Positions 26,001 to 34,185 of a stretch of DNA of 64,000 nucleotides are shown here, one piece after another. Every line of letters begins with the position of its first letter. Positions within the stretch are counted from its first letter, which is position 1. This stretch comes from Saccharothrix sp. NRRL B-16314 (lineage in GTDB: Bacteria; Actinomycetota; Actinomycetes; Mycobacteriales; Pseudonocardiaceae), in assembly GCF_000716595.1 (NCBI RefSeq), contig NZ_JNXC01000027.1:36866-100865 (forward strand), written 5' to 3'. The translations under genes were made by a program, and so were the position numbers. Below the pieces are notes generated by a model. That model saw only the letters and a program-made list of their open reading frames with translations. It did not search any database and was not told where the DNA came from.

Positions 26001-26370
26001 TGGAGGTGCCGGGAATCGAACCCGGGTCCTCTGCCGCATCATCAAGGCTTCTCCGTGCGCAGTCCGCTACATCTCTACTCGGCCCCGGTGATCACGCGGA
26101 CAAGTCACCGTGATGAGCCCAGCCACTGTGGGTGTCCCAACCGTTCCCCGTGGCCGGGGACGGCGGTGAGCCTCCTAGCTGATGCCGGCGACCGGAGCGG
26201 AGGCACCTCCGGGCCGACAGCGTTGCTCCTAGCCTCAGGCGGCGAGGGCGAACGCGCGCTGGTCGTTAGACTCGGCGCTTATTGGTTTGCGATGACGCTT
26301 ACGGTGGTCTCTCGCCTGCACCGGCACGCTTCCCTTGAATCAACGCACAAAGTCGAAACCGTTCACCCCC
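26001..26370 (-). ncRNA. ssrA: transfer-messenger RNA (tmRNA)
   Basis: The 370-nt one-piece tmRNA begins GGGGGTGAACGGTTTCGACT and ends with a T-arm (GGTTCGATTCC) and CACCTCCA, so the acceptor GGGGGTG pairs with CACCTCC; CCA is not encoded. The tag frame lies at 26235-26276 and reads (AESN)DQRAFALAA before a TGA, the type of tag known in Streptomyces and relatives; the exact resume codon is inferred. It rescues stalled ribosomes together with SmpB, encoded 3 kb away. Confidence 0.96.
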
Positions 26371-26535
26371 GTGTTGTGGGTCCTGCTGCGCACAGCATAA
26401 CGCCCCGCGCACCCCGGTTCATTCCGATTAGGTTGGTAGGGCTGTCCCCACCCCTCGCTGACCGGCGTACCTGATGGTTCCCGGCCACCCGGACGGGCGA
26501 TGCTGGGCCGGTACATCAGCCTGAAGGTGGGGAAC

Positions 26536-27783
26536 ATGACGACGCGGGTCAACCCGGACATCGCCCGGATCAGCGGGTACTTCCTGCTCAACCTGGTCAC
26601 CGGGATCTTCTGGTTCGTCCTGCTGGTGACCCTGGGCGCAGTCAGCCTCGGCACCGCGGTGATCTGGGTCGGCTTGCCGCTCGGCGTGCTGACCATGGTC
26701 CTGGCACGTGGCGCGGCGAGCGCCGAACGGGCGTGGCTCGGCGCCGCGCTGAAGGTCGACATCCCGTCGCCCTACCGGCCGCTGCCGACCGGCCTCGCCA
26801 CCCGCGCGAAGGCGCTGGCGACGGACCCGGCGACGTGGCGCGACCTGTCCTACTGGCTGCTGATGCTGCCGCTGGGCGCGATCGAGTTCTCGCTCACGGT
26901 GGCGCTGTGGTCGGCCGTCCTCGGCACCGTGTTCCTGCCGTTCTACCTGCACACGCTGCCCGCCACGTGGCAGGTGGACTTCGGCGGCGGCAACGTGTGG
27001 CTGATCGACTCGTTCGCCAAGGCCCTCCCGGTGAGCGTGCTGGGCCTGCTGCTCGGCGTCATCGCCTACCGCCTGCTCAAGGGCCTGGCCAGGGGTCACG
27101 CGGCGTTCGCGCGGGCCATGCTCGGCCCGTCGCGCAACAGCGTGCTGTCCGCCGAGGCGGAGCGGCTGAGCGCCAGCCGGGCCCGGGGCGTGGAGGCGGC
27201 CGAGGCGGAGCGCCGGCGCATCGAGCGCGACCTGCACGACGGCGCGCAGCAGCGCCTGGTGTCGGTGGCCATGGGTCTCGGCCGGGCGCGCAGCAAGATG
27301 GAGTCCGACCCGACCGCCGCCCGTGACCTGATCGAAGAGGCGCACGCGGACGCCAAGCTGGCCATCTCCGAACTGCGCGACCTCGCCCGCGGCATCTACC
27401 CGTCGGTGCTGGGCGACCGCGGCCTCGACCCGGCCCTGTCGTCGCTGGCCGCGCGGTGCCCGATCCCGGTGACCGTGGACGTGGACGTCGAGCCGCGCCC
27501 GCCGACAGCCGTGGAGAGCGCCGCGTACTTCACCGTCGCCGAGACGCTGACCAACATCGCCAAGCACGCCGGCGCGACCGAGGCGCACGTCAAGGTGACC
27601 CGCACGGAGAACTCCGTGGTCGTGGAGGTCACGGACAACGGCCGCGGCGGTGCGGAGGTGCGTCCGGGAGGTGGCCTCGCGGGCCTCGCGGACCGGGCTG
27701 CGACGATTGACGGCGTGGTCGTCGTGGTGAGCCCCCTCGGTGGGCCGACAGTGATCCGGACGGAGCTGCCGTGCGCGTGGTGA
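26536..27783 (+). CDS. sensor histidine kinase (NarL/DesK-type)
   Basis: 415 residues. The N-terminal ~190 carry four transmembrane helices of the actinobacterial sensor domain type (segments near 15-40, 45-60, 110-140 and 165-185). HisKA_3 follows with the phospho-acceptor histidine in RRRIERDLHDGAQQRL (about residue 236). The HATPase domain has ETLTNIAKHAGA (N-box, about 338) and VTDNGRGG (G1 box). The ATG at 26536 follows GAAGGTGGGG; an upstream ATG at 26500 is possible. Its stop overlaps the start of the response regulator by 13 bp. Signal unknown. Confidence 0.92.
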   Translation: MTTRVNPDIARISGYFLLNLVTGIFWFVLLVTLGAVSLGTAVIWVGLPLGVLTMVLARGAASAERAWLGAALKVDIPSPYRPLPTGLATRAKALATDPATWRDLSYWLLMLPLGAIEFSLTVALWSAVLGTVFLPFYLHTLPATWQVDFGGGNVWLIDSFAKALPVSVLGLLLGVIAYRLLKGLARGHAAFARAMLGPSRNSVLSAEAERLSASRARGVEAAEAERRRIERDLHDGAQQRLVSVAMGLGRARSKMESDPTAARDLIEEAHADAKLAISELRDLARGIYPSVLGDRGLDPALSSLAARCPIPVTVDVDVEPRPPTAVESAAYFTVAETLTNIAKHAGATEAHVKVTRTENSVVVEVTDNGRGGAEVRPGGGLAGLADRAATIDGVVVVVSPLGGPTVIRTELPCAW

Positions 27784-28415
27784 TCGCCGAGGACTCGGTC
27801 CTCCTGCGGGTGGGCGTGCAGCGCCTGCTGGCCGACGAGGGGATCGAGACGGTCGCGGCGGTGGAGGACGGTGACGCCCTCCTCGCCGCGATCGGCGAGC
27901 ACCGGCCGGACCTCGCCCTGGTGGACGTGCGGATGCCGCCCACGTTCACCGACGAGGGCCTGCGCGCCGCGATCGAGGCCCGCAAGCGCATCCCGGGTCT
28001 GCCGGTGCTGGTGCTCTCGCAGTACGTGGAGGAGCGCTACGCGGTGGAGCTGCTGGCGGGCGGTGCGAACGGCGTCGGCTACCTGCTCAAGGAGCGGGTG
28101 GCCGACGTGTCGGAGTTCGTCGCCGCGGTGCGCCGGGTCGCCGACGGCGGCACGAGCATCGACCACGAGGTCATCACCCAGCTCATGGCCCGGTCACGCC
28201 GCAACCCGGTCGACTCGCTCACCCAGCGTGAGCGGGAGGTCCTGGGCCTGATGGCGCAAGGCCTCTCGAACGGCGCAATCGCCGCGTCCCTCGTCGTGTC
28301 GGACGGCGCGGTGGAGAAGCACGTCGGCAACATCTTCGCCAAGCTCGGCCTCGAACCCAGCACGTCCGAGCACCGCCGCGTCCGGGCCGTGCTCGCCTAC
28401 CTCAACCTGGGCTGA
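27771..28415 (+). CDS. NarL/FixJ family response regulator
   Basis: 214 residues. The receiver domain has the acidic pocket ED (residues 7-8), the phospho-acceptor D52 in LALVDVRMPP, and a conserved lysine in YLLKERV (about 105). The LuxR-type HTH is LTQREREVLGLMAQGLSNGA (about 151-170), followed by VEKHVGNIFAKLGL. It is the cognate partner of the overlapping kinase gene. Targets are unknown; no obvious operon follows, since the next gene is convergent. Confidence 0.94.
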   Translation: MRVVIAEDSVLLRVGVQRLLADEGIETVAAVEDGDALLAAIGEHRPDLALVDVRMPPTFTDEGLRAAIEARKRIPGLPVLVLSQYVEERYAVELLAGGANGVGYLLKERVADVSEFVAAVRRVADGGTSIDHEVITQLMARSRRNPVDSLTQREREVLGLMAQGLSNGAIAASLVVSDGAVEKHVGNIFAKLGLEPSTSEHRRVRAVLAYLNLG

Positions 28416-29256
28416 TGCCCAGCAGCCTGGCGCCGTTGTCGTGCAGCACGGCCCGCAGGAACGGCTCGCCCAGCCGGTCGTCGGCGGCGGCCCAGCCCTC
28501 GATCGCGTCCAGCTGCACGGAGTAGTCGTACGGGATGTTCGGGAAGTCCGAGCCCAAGATCACCCGATCGCCGACGTCGACGAGCCGCGCCGCCCAGTCC
28601 CGCGGCAGGGCCGCCCGCGCCTCCGTGAACGGCACGCCGACCATCGTGGTGTCCAGGTGTACCCCGTCGTACCGGCCGACCAGGTCCAGCGCGCCCACGT
28701 AGTCCGGCATCCCGGCGTGCGCCAGCACCGCCACCAACGACGGGTGCCGCCGCAGCACGTCCTCGAACACGTCCAGGCCCGTGTGCGCCCCGGGGACCGG
28801 CCCGTGCCCGCAGTGCACGACCACCGGCACCTGCGCGTCGGCCAGCAGGCCCCACGCGCCGTCGAGGGAACGCGGGTCGTAGCCGCCGACCTGCACGTGC
28901 GCCTTGAAGCACCGCGCACCGGCCGCGAGAGCCCGCGACACGTACGCCTCGACGCCCGGCTCCGGGTACAGCGTGGCCGTCGGCACGGCGCCGTCCACGC
29001 GTGCGCCGAAGTCCAGCGCCCAGTCCGTCAGCCACTCGCCCATGCCCGGCTTGTGCGGGTACACGAGGGGCGCGAACCCGACCACCCCGAACGACCGCAG
29101 CGCCGCCAGCCGGTCCGCTTCGGGCAGCCGGTACCGGATCGCCCAGTCGACGCCGTAGTGCCGCGAAGCCTGGTCGAAGTACGCCCACACCTTGTCCAGC
29201 ACGCGCTGGGGCATGAAGTGCACGTGCACGTCGACCAGGCCCGGTACGCCGTTCAG
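28402..29256 (-). CDS. amidohydrolase (TatD/amidohydrolase-2 type metal hydrolase)
   Basis: About 284 residues. The N-terminal [10 protein letters not shown] holds the HxH metal motif; later elements are [13 protein letters not shown] (about 165), [24 protein letters not shown] and the catalytic Asp in [12 protein letters not shown]. The usual GTG at 29229 would cut immediately before HVHF. A better start may be CTG at 29256, which overlaps the smpB stop (CTGA) and has GAAGGG upstream; the frame is open to there. It is coupled to smpB but is metabolically unrelated. Its 3' end overlaps the convergent response regulator gene by 14 bp. Confidence 0.82.
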   Translation of the reverse strand: MNGVPGLVDVHVHFMPQRVLDKVWAYFDQASRHYGVDWAIRYRLPEADRLAALRSFGVVGFAPLVYPHKPGMGEWLTDWALDFGARVDGAVPTATLYPEPGVEAYVSRALAAGARCFKAHVQVGGYDPRSLDGAWGLLADAQVPVVVHCGHGPVPGAHTGLDVFEDVLRRHPSLVAVLAHAGMPDYVGALDLVGRYDGVHLDTTMVGVPFTEARAALPRDWAARLVDVGDRVILGSDFPNIPYDYSVQLDAIEGWAAADDRLGEPFLRAVLHDNGARLLGISPG

Positions 29257-29729
29257 TAGCGGCCCTTCAACGCCCGGCCGTGCGCCTTCTGGATCTCCCG
29301 ATCCGCGTCGCGCTTGGCCAGGTCCTGCCGCTTGTCGTACGACTTCTTGCCGCGCGCCAGCGCCAGCTCGACCTTGACGTAGCCGTCCTTGAAGTACATC
29401 GACAGCGGGATCAGCGACAGACCGCTCTCCTTGGTCTTGCCGATCAGCCGCTCGATCTCGCCGCGGTGCAGCAGCAGCTTCCGCTTGCGCCGCACCTCGT
29501 GGTTGGTCCAGGTGCCCGCCACGTACTCCGGGATGTGCAGCGCGTGCAGCCAGATCTCGTTGTTGTCCACCTGGGCGAAGGCGTCCACAAGGGACGCCCG
29601 GCCCATGCGCAGGCTCTTCACCTCGGTGCCGACGAGCACGACACCCGCTTCGAAGGTGTCGAGGATGGTGTAGTCGTGCCGAGCCTTGCGGTTCGACGCG
29701 ATCACCTTCTGACCGCGTTCCTTGACCAT
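29253..29729 (-). CDS. smpB: SsrA-binding protein SmpB
   Basis: 158 residues, the standard length. It shows the OB-fold core ([20 protein letters not shown], then [18 protein letters not shown]) and the basic C-terminal tail ([20 protein letters not shown]) that mimics an mRNA in the decoding centre. It loads tmRNA onto stalled ribosomes; its RNA partner ssrA lies at 26.0-26.4 kb in the same window. It follows ftsX by 43 bp on the same strand. Confidence 0.97.
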   Translation of the reverse strand: MVKERGQKVIASNRKARHDYTILDTFEAGVVLVGTEVKSLRMGRASLVDAFAQVDNNEIWLHALHIPEYVAGTWTNHEVRRKRKLLLHRGEIERLIGKTKESGLSLIPLSMYFKDGYVKVELALARGKKSYDKRQDLAKRDADREIQKAHGRALKGRY

Positions 29730-29772
29730 GACCGAAACCTTACGTGAGCCGGCCAGCGGTTATCGGCCGCAA

Positions 29773-30675
29773 CTACAGGCGGACGTAGAGCCGCAGGGTG
29801 ACGTAGCCCGTCAACGCGGAGATCAGGATCGAGACGCCGAGCAGTATCGGTGAGATGAACAAGATCTCGATCATGCTCACCTCCGGGATGATGTTGGACG
29901 CGAACAGGTCGCCCAGCACCCGGTTGAGCAGGAAGACCTTGGTCACCACGAGCAGCCCGATCGACAGGACCGCGCCGATGATGCCCGCGACCACCGCCTC
30001 GATGAGGAACGGCAGCTGCGTGTACCAGCGGGTCGCGCCCACCAGCCGCATGATGCCGACCTCCGTGCGCCTGGTGAACGCCGACACCTGGATGGTGTTA
30101 GAGATCAACATCAGGGCCGCGAACGCCTGGAGCAGCGCCAGCGCCAACGCCGCGTCACGCACGCCGTTGAGGAAGCCGAACAGCCGGTCCAGGTCCTCGC
30201 GCTGGTCGTCGACCTTCTTCACGCCGGCCTTGTCGCTGAACGCCTGCACGATCACGTCGGACCGCTCGGCGTCGACCAGCTTCACCCGGAACATGGCCGG
30301 GATGGCCTCCGGGCGGGCCAGCTTGGCCAGCTCCGGCTGCGACTCGAAGACCTTCTTGAACCGCTCGTAGCCCTTGTCGCGGTTGTCGTAGACGACCGAC
30401 TCGACGCCGGAGGTCGACTCCAGCTGCGTGCGCAGGCCGGCGCAAGGCTGCTGCGTGCAGTCCTTGTCGTTGGCGCTGATGTCGTTGGTGAGGTGGACCG
30501 CCACCTCGAGCTTGCCGAGGTAGTCGTCCTGCATCTTGCCCACCATGTTGACGACCAGGAGGCCGACACCGAGCAGGAAGAGGGAGATAGCGGTCGTGAG
30601 GATCATCGCGATGGTCATCGTGACGTTCCGGCGCAGGCCGGTGACGACCTCGCTGAACACGAAGCTGGTACGCAT
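29773..30675 (-). CDS. ftsX: cell division protein FtsX
   Basis: 300 residues. One N-terminal transmembrane helix (about 22-45) is followed by an extracytoplasmic domain (residues 50-165) with a CTQQPCAG cysteine pair. Three more helices (about 170-195, 225-250, 265-290) form the FtsX/MacB-type permease core. With FtsE it forms the complex that activates peptidoglycan hydrolases (RipC-type in actinobacteria) during division. It is 53 bp downstream of ftsE. Confidence 0.95.
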   Translation of the reverse strand: MRTSFVFSEVVTGLRRNVTMTIAMILTTAISLFLLGVGLLVVNMVGKMQDDYLGKLEVAVHLTNDISANDKDCTQQPCAGLRTQLESTSGVESVVYDNRDKGYERFKKVFESQPELAKLARPEAIPAMFRVKLVDAERSDVIVQAFSDKAGVKKVDDQREDLDRLFGFLNGVRDAALALALLQAFAALMLISNTIQVSAFTRRTEVGIMRLVGATRWYTQLPFLIEAVVAGIIGAVLSIGLLVVTKVFLLNRVLGDLFASNIIPEVSMIEILFISPILLGVSILISALTGYVTLRLYVRL

Positions 30676-30728
30676 CGGGGGGAACGTTCCTCAGAGTCGG
30701 GGGATGAGGGGGTCCGTCGGCCTCGGGC

Positions 30729-31418
30729 TCAGCGGCCCACGCCGTAAACACCCCGCGCGTCGTCGCGGATGATCCGGCCGTTGTCCAGCTCGACCACGCG
30801 ACGGCGCATGGAGTCGACGATGGAGTGGTCGTGGGTGGCCATCAGCACCGTCGTGCCGGTGCGGTTGATCCGCTCCAGCAGCAACATGATGTCCTGGCTC
30901 GTGTCGGGATCCAGGTTTCCGGTCGGCTCGTCGGCGAGCAGCACCAGCGGCCGGTTGACGAACGCGCGGGCGATCGCCACCCGCTGCTGCTCACCACCGG
31001 ACAGCTCGTGCGGCATCCGGTCCGCCTTGCCGTCGAGGCCCACCAGCTGGAGCACCTCGGGCACCACCTTGACGATGGTGTTGCGCGGCTTGCCGATGAC
31101 CTCCAACGCGAACGCGACGTTCTCCGCCACGGTCTTGTTGGCCAGCAGTCGGAAGTCCTGGAACACGCAGCCGATGGACTGGCGCAGGCGGGGGACCCTG
31201 CGCCGGGACATCTTGGCCACGTCGAAGTTCGACACGTACACGCGGCCCTTGCTGGGCACTTCCTCCCGCAGCAGGAGCCGCAGGAATGTGGACTTCCCGG
31301 AACCGGAAGGTCCGATGAGGAACACGAACTCACCCTTGCCCATCTCGACGGAGACGTTGTCGAGAGCGGGGCGGGCGGAGCTCTTGTAGACCTTGGACAC
31401 GTGTTCGAGGCGAATCAC
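30729..31418 (-). CDS. ftsE: cell division ATP-binding protein FtsE
   Basis: 229 residues. Walker A is GPSGSGKST (residues 37-45), the Q-loop VFQDFRLL, the signature [14 protein letters not shown] (about 138-151) and Walker [13 protein letters not shown] (about 158-169). This is the canonical FtsE pattern. It transmits ATP hydrolysis to FtsX. It lies between prfB and ftsX, the common actinobacterial order prfB-ftsE-ftsX-smpB. Confidence 0.97.
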   Translation of the reverse strand: MIRLEHVSKVYKSSARPALDNVSVEMGKGEFVFLIGPSGSGKSTFLRLLLREEVPSKGRVYVSNFDVAKMSRRRVPRLRQSIGCVFQDFRLLANKTVAENVAFALEVIGKPRNTIVKVVPEVLQLVGLDGKADRMPHELSGGEQQRVAIARAFVNRPLVLLADEPTGNLDPDTSQDIMLLLERINRTGTTVLMATHDHSIVDSMRRRVVELDNGRIIRDDARGVYGVGR

Positions 31419-31510
31419 GAGGGGCGAGTGTACTCGTGGCCTGGGTAAAGCCTCCGTCTCGCCCTTCTTCTCGGGGCCGGACGGCGGCTTGACCGATCAG
31501 GAACCGCCGG

Positions 31511-32611
31511 TCAGGCCTGCCGCTGCTTGCGCCAGCGGATGCCCGCTTCCAGGAAGTCGTCGATCTCGCCGTCGAGCACGGCCGACGGGTTGCCGACCTC
31601 GTGCTCCGTGCGCAGGTCCTTGACCATCTGGTACGGGTGCAGCACGTAGGACCGCATCTGGTTGCCCCAGCTGGACCCGGTGTCCTTGAGGGCGTCCATC
31701 CGGGCCTGCTCCTCCTGGCGCTGCCGCTCCAGCAGCTTCGCCTGGAGCACGGCCATCGCGGTGGCCTTGTTCTGGAGCTGCGAGCGCTCGTTCTGGCAGG
31801 AGACGACGATGCCGGTCGGGATGTGCGTGAGGCGCACCGCCGAGTCGGTCGTGTTGACGCCCTGGCCGCCGGGGCCGGACGAGCGGTAGACGTCGACCCG
31901 CAGTTCCTTCTCGTCGATGTCGACGTGGTCGGTCGTCTCGACCACGGGCACGACCTCGACGCCCGCGAACGACGTCTGCCGGCGGCCCTGGTTGTCGAAC
32001 GGCGAGATGCGCACGAGGCGGTGCGTGCCCTGCTCGACGCTGAGCGTGCCGTAGGCGTACGGGGCGGTGATGCGGAACGTCGCGGACTTGATGCCCGCCT
32101 CTTCGGCGTAGGACGTGTCGAACACGTCGACGCCGTAGCCGTGGCGCTCGGCCCAGCGCGAGTACATCCGGAGCAGCATCTCGGCGAAGTCCGCCGCGTC
32201 GATGCCACCGGCCTCGGCGCGGATGGTGACCAGGGCGTTGCGCTCGTCGTACTCGCCGGACAGCAGCGTGCGGACCTCCAGGGAGGAGATCTCGTCACGC
32301 AGCTTCGCGCGGTCGGTGTCCGCCTCGGCGAGGCTGCCCGCGTCACCCTCGTCCTCGGCCAGCTCGTACATGATCGCCAGGTCTTCGAGCCGCTCCCGCA
32401 GCGTGGTGACGCGCCGCAGCTCGCCCTGCTTGTGCGAGAGCTGGCTGGTGACCTTCTGCGCCTGCTCCTGGTCGTCCCACAGGTCGGGTCGGGCAGCCGT
32501 CTCTTCCAGATCGGCGACCTGAGCGCGCAGCGAATCGAGGTCCATCACCGCCTCGATGCTCGAAAGCGTCGCGGAGAGGTCCTTGATGTCTGCTTCGACG
32601 TCGGGGTTCAC
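31511..32611 (-). CDS. prfB: peptide chain release factor 2
   Basis: 366 residues in a single uninterrupted frame: the autoregulatory +1 frameshift of E. coli prfB is absent, as in most actinobacteria. The stop-codon-reading loop includes the SPF motif ([16 protein letters not shown], about residue 205), and the catalytic GGQ occurs in [12 protein letters not shown] near residue 249. It recognises UGA and UAA; UGA is the dominant stop in this window. First gene of the prfB-ftsEX-smpB string. Confidence 0.97.
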   Translation of the reverse strand: MNPDVEADIKDLSATLSSIEAVMDLDSLRAQVADLEETAARPDLWDDQEQAQKVTSQLSHKQGELRRVTTLRERLEDLAIMYELAEDEGDAGSLAEADTDRAKLRDEISSLEVRTLLSGEYDERNALVTIRAEAGGIDAADFAEMLLRMYSRWAERHGYGVDVFDTSYAEEAGIKSATFRITAPYAYGTLSVEQGTHRLVRISPFDNQGRRQTSFAGVEVVPVVETTDHVDIDEKELRVDVYRSSGPGGQGVNTTDSAVRLTHIPTGIVVSCQNERSQLQNKATAMAVLQAKLLERQRQEEQARMDALKDTGSSWGNQMRSYVLHPYQMVKDLRTEHEVGNPSAVLDGEIDDFLEAGIRWRKQRQA

Positions 32612-32662
32612 GTTCGAAGATTACGCCGGCACCGGTCGCTGAGCGCGACCGGTGGGCGCGCT

Positions 32663-33163
32663 TCAGGCCGTGGGGATGGCGTCGAGCAGTTTCAGCACGG
32701 CCTTGGCGTGGGCCAGGCCGAATTCGGCGACCGCTTTGGCGTAGGCGTCCTCGGCGGTCTTGACCGCCGTCTTCGCCGCCTCCTGTTCGGCGCCGTAGCC
32801 GGCGCGGGCGGAGTCCACGAGCCCTTGCCGCTGTTTGGCGGTCAGGGAACCCGCGTGCACCAGCCGCAGGATCAGCGGGCTGCGCAGGTGGTCCGGTCCC
32901 GGCTCGGAGAGCAGCCAGTTCTTGAACGCCTTCTTGCCCGCCGCTGTGAGCACGTACTGCTGGCTGGAGCGCGGGCCCTGCTTGCCGAGTCGCAGCAGGC
33001 CTGCTTCCGCCAACGCGGGCAGCTCGCGGTAGACCTGGCTGCGGGTGACGCTGAAGAACGCGCCGAAGCGCTCTCCGGCCTCAGCCACGAGCTGGCCACC
33101 GGTCTTGGGTCCGTCGTGCAGCAGCCCGAGCAGGGCAGCTGCCGTCGCATTCAGGTCCGACAC
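32663..33163 (-). CDS. PadR family transcriptional regulator
   Basis: 166 residues. Winged HTH of PadR type at residues 1-85: ALLGLLHDGPKTGGQLVAEA, SVTRSQVYRELPALAEAGLL, then a wing with SSQQYVLTAAGKKAFKNWL. The C-terminal part is a helical dimerisation region (Vir-type). GTG at 33163 was chosen over more upstream codons because the domain begins there. Ligand and targets unknown. Confidence 0.85.
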   Translation of the reverse strand: MSDLNATAAALLGLLHDGPKTGGQLVAEAGERFGAFFSVTRSQVYRELPALAEAGLLRLGKQGPRSSQQYVLTAAGKKAFKNWLLSEPGPDHLRSPLILRLVHAGSLTAKQRQGLVDSARAGYGAEQEAAKTAVKTAEDAYAKAVAEFGLAHAKAVLKLLDAIPTA

Positions 33164-33554
33164 ACCACCAACCGTGCCACGCTCACCGGTCGCTGTCCAC
33201 AATGGTCAGCCGTTCTGTCCACTGTGGCTGATCACGGGCTAGCGGAGTTGGGCCATGCGGAGCAACGAGAAACATCGCTGCGTAACCACCCGCTGATCAA
33301 CACCACGCGTTCGGCCCCTTGACCGCGACTGTCCACGCCGGGTGGAAATTCATTGACCCACAACGGAAACCGCATTTTTGCGTTCACTCGAACGGCAGCG
33401 CGCGTCACGCGGAGCGTCCGGCGCGCCCCAACGGGGCCGTCGACCGATAGCACAACCCGGTGATGTCGCGGCCACACCCTGGCAAACACGTCGGGTGGTG
33501 GGACCATTACGGCGGGTTGTCGTTCGACTGGCTTGTTCGACTGGGAGGTCGACT
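33164..33554. other. 391-bp intergenic region
   Basis: No coding frame is convincing. Near 33190 two copies of CTGTCCAC(A/T)-type sequence, weak DnaA-box matches, lie 26 bp apart. An A/T-richer segment at about 33345-33380 may contain the promoter of the small zinc-binding protein gene. Confidence 0.5.
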
Positions 33555-33752
33555 GTGGGCATCAAATGGACGACGGGGACGAAGGCGGTCCGCAACGCCC
33601 GCGCGTGGGCGTCCGGCACGATCCCCGACCAGGCGGGCAAGGACGAGTGCATGGTGTGCGGCAAGCAGATCCGCCGGCACCGCACGGTCAGCGGCGAGGG
33701 TCGGGTGTGCTCGCTCACCTGCGCCCAGTACTGGGCCGAGAACATGACCTGA
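33555..33752 (+). CDS. small cysteine-rich (zinc-finger-like) protein
   Basis: 65 residues. MGIKWTTGTKAVRNARAWAS is followed by CMVCGKQIRRHRTVSGEGRV and CSLTCAQYW. The two CxxC-type pairs suggest a zinc ribbon related to the MYM/FCS type. The GTG at 33555 follows GGGAGG. It ends 13 bp before a hairpin. Function unknown. Confidence 0.65.
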   Translation: MGIKWTTGTKAVRNARAWASGTIPDQAGKDECMVCGKQIRRHRTVSGEGRVCSLTCAQYWAENMT

Positions 33753-33765
33753 GGCGCGGACGCGG

Positions 33766-33798
33766 AAAAGGCCCTCGGATCGGAATCCGGGGGCCTTT
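33766..33798. terminator. hairpin terminator before the first initiator tRNA
   Basis: AAAGGCCC-CGGAT pairs with ATCCG-GGGCCTTT. It serves the upstream plus-strand gene and also the minus-strand tRNA ending 8 bp away. Confidence 0.75.
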
Positions 33799-33805
33799 CA
33801 CGTAG

Positions 33806-33879
33806 TAGCGGGGACAGGATTTGAACCTGCGACCTCTGGGTTATGAGCCCAGCGAGCTACCGAGCTGCTCCACCCCGCG
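33806..33879 (-). tRNA. initiator tRNA-fMet (CAT), copy 1
   Basis: A 74-nt cloverleaf starting CGCGGGGTGGAGCAGC. The anticodon stem carries the three G-C pairs GGG-CTCATAA-CCC diagnostic of initiator tRNA. The acceptor stem has the unpaired C1/U72 that blocks elongation. No CCA is encoded. Identical to the copy 212 bp away. Confidence 0.96.
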
Positions 33880-33975
33880 CTGTAAGGACAACTATACACG
33901 ACCTGAAAACCCCTTTTCACCGGGGTCCACTAACCGCATCGCCGCACGTGGGACCGTGTGCGACAGACATAAGCG

Positions 33976-34010
33976 AAAGGCCCGTCCGGCATCTCGCCGA
34001 ACGGGCCTTT
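33976..34010. terminator. hairpin between the two initiator tRNAs
   Basis: AAAGGCCCGT...ACGGGCCTTT forms a long stem with an internal mismatch. It lies 8 bp beyond the 3' end of tRNA copy 2. Confidence 0.75.
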
Positions 34011-34017
34011 CACGTAG

Positions 34018-34091
34018 TAGCGGGGACAGGATTTGAACCTGCGACCTCTGGGTTATGAGCCCAGCGAGCTACCGAGCTGCTCCACCCCGCG
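34018..34091 (-). tRNA. initiator tRNA-fMet (CAT), copy 2
   Basis: Sequence-identical to copy 1, with the same GGGCCTTTCACGTAG flank on its 3' side and GCTGTAA on its 5' side. This shows that a unit of about 95 bp was duplicated. Confidence 0.96.
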
Positions 34092-34185
34092 CTGTAATTG
34101 GAACTGTACGCCGGGCGTCGACCAGATAGCAAATCGGGTGGCCCGGAACGTGTCCCAGGCCACCCGATCGCATTGTCGACGCAGG

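Noticed and set aside
31511..32611. Programmed frameshift in prfB
   Set aside because: The frame is continuous from ATG to stop with no internal TGA.
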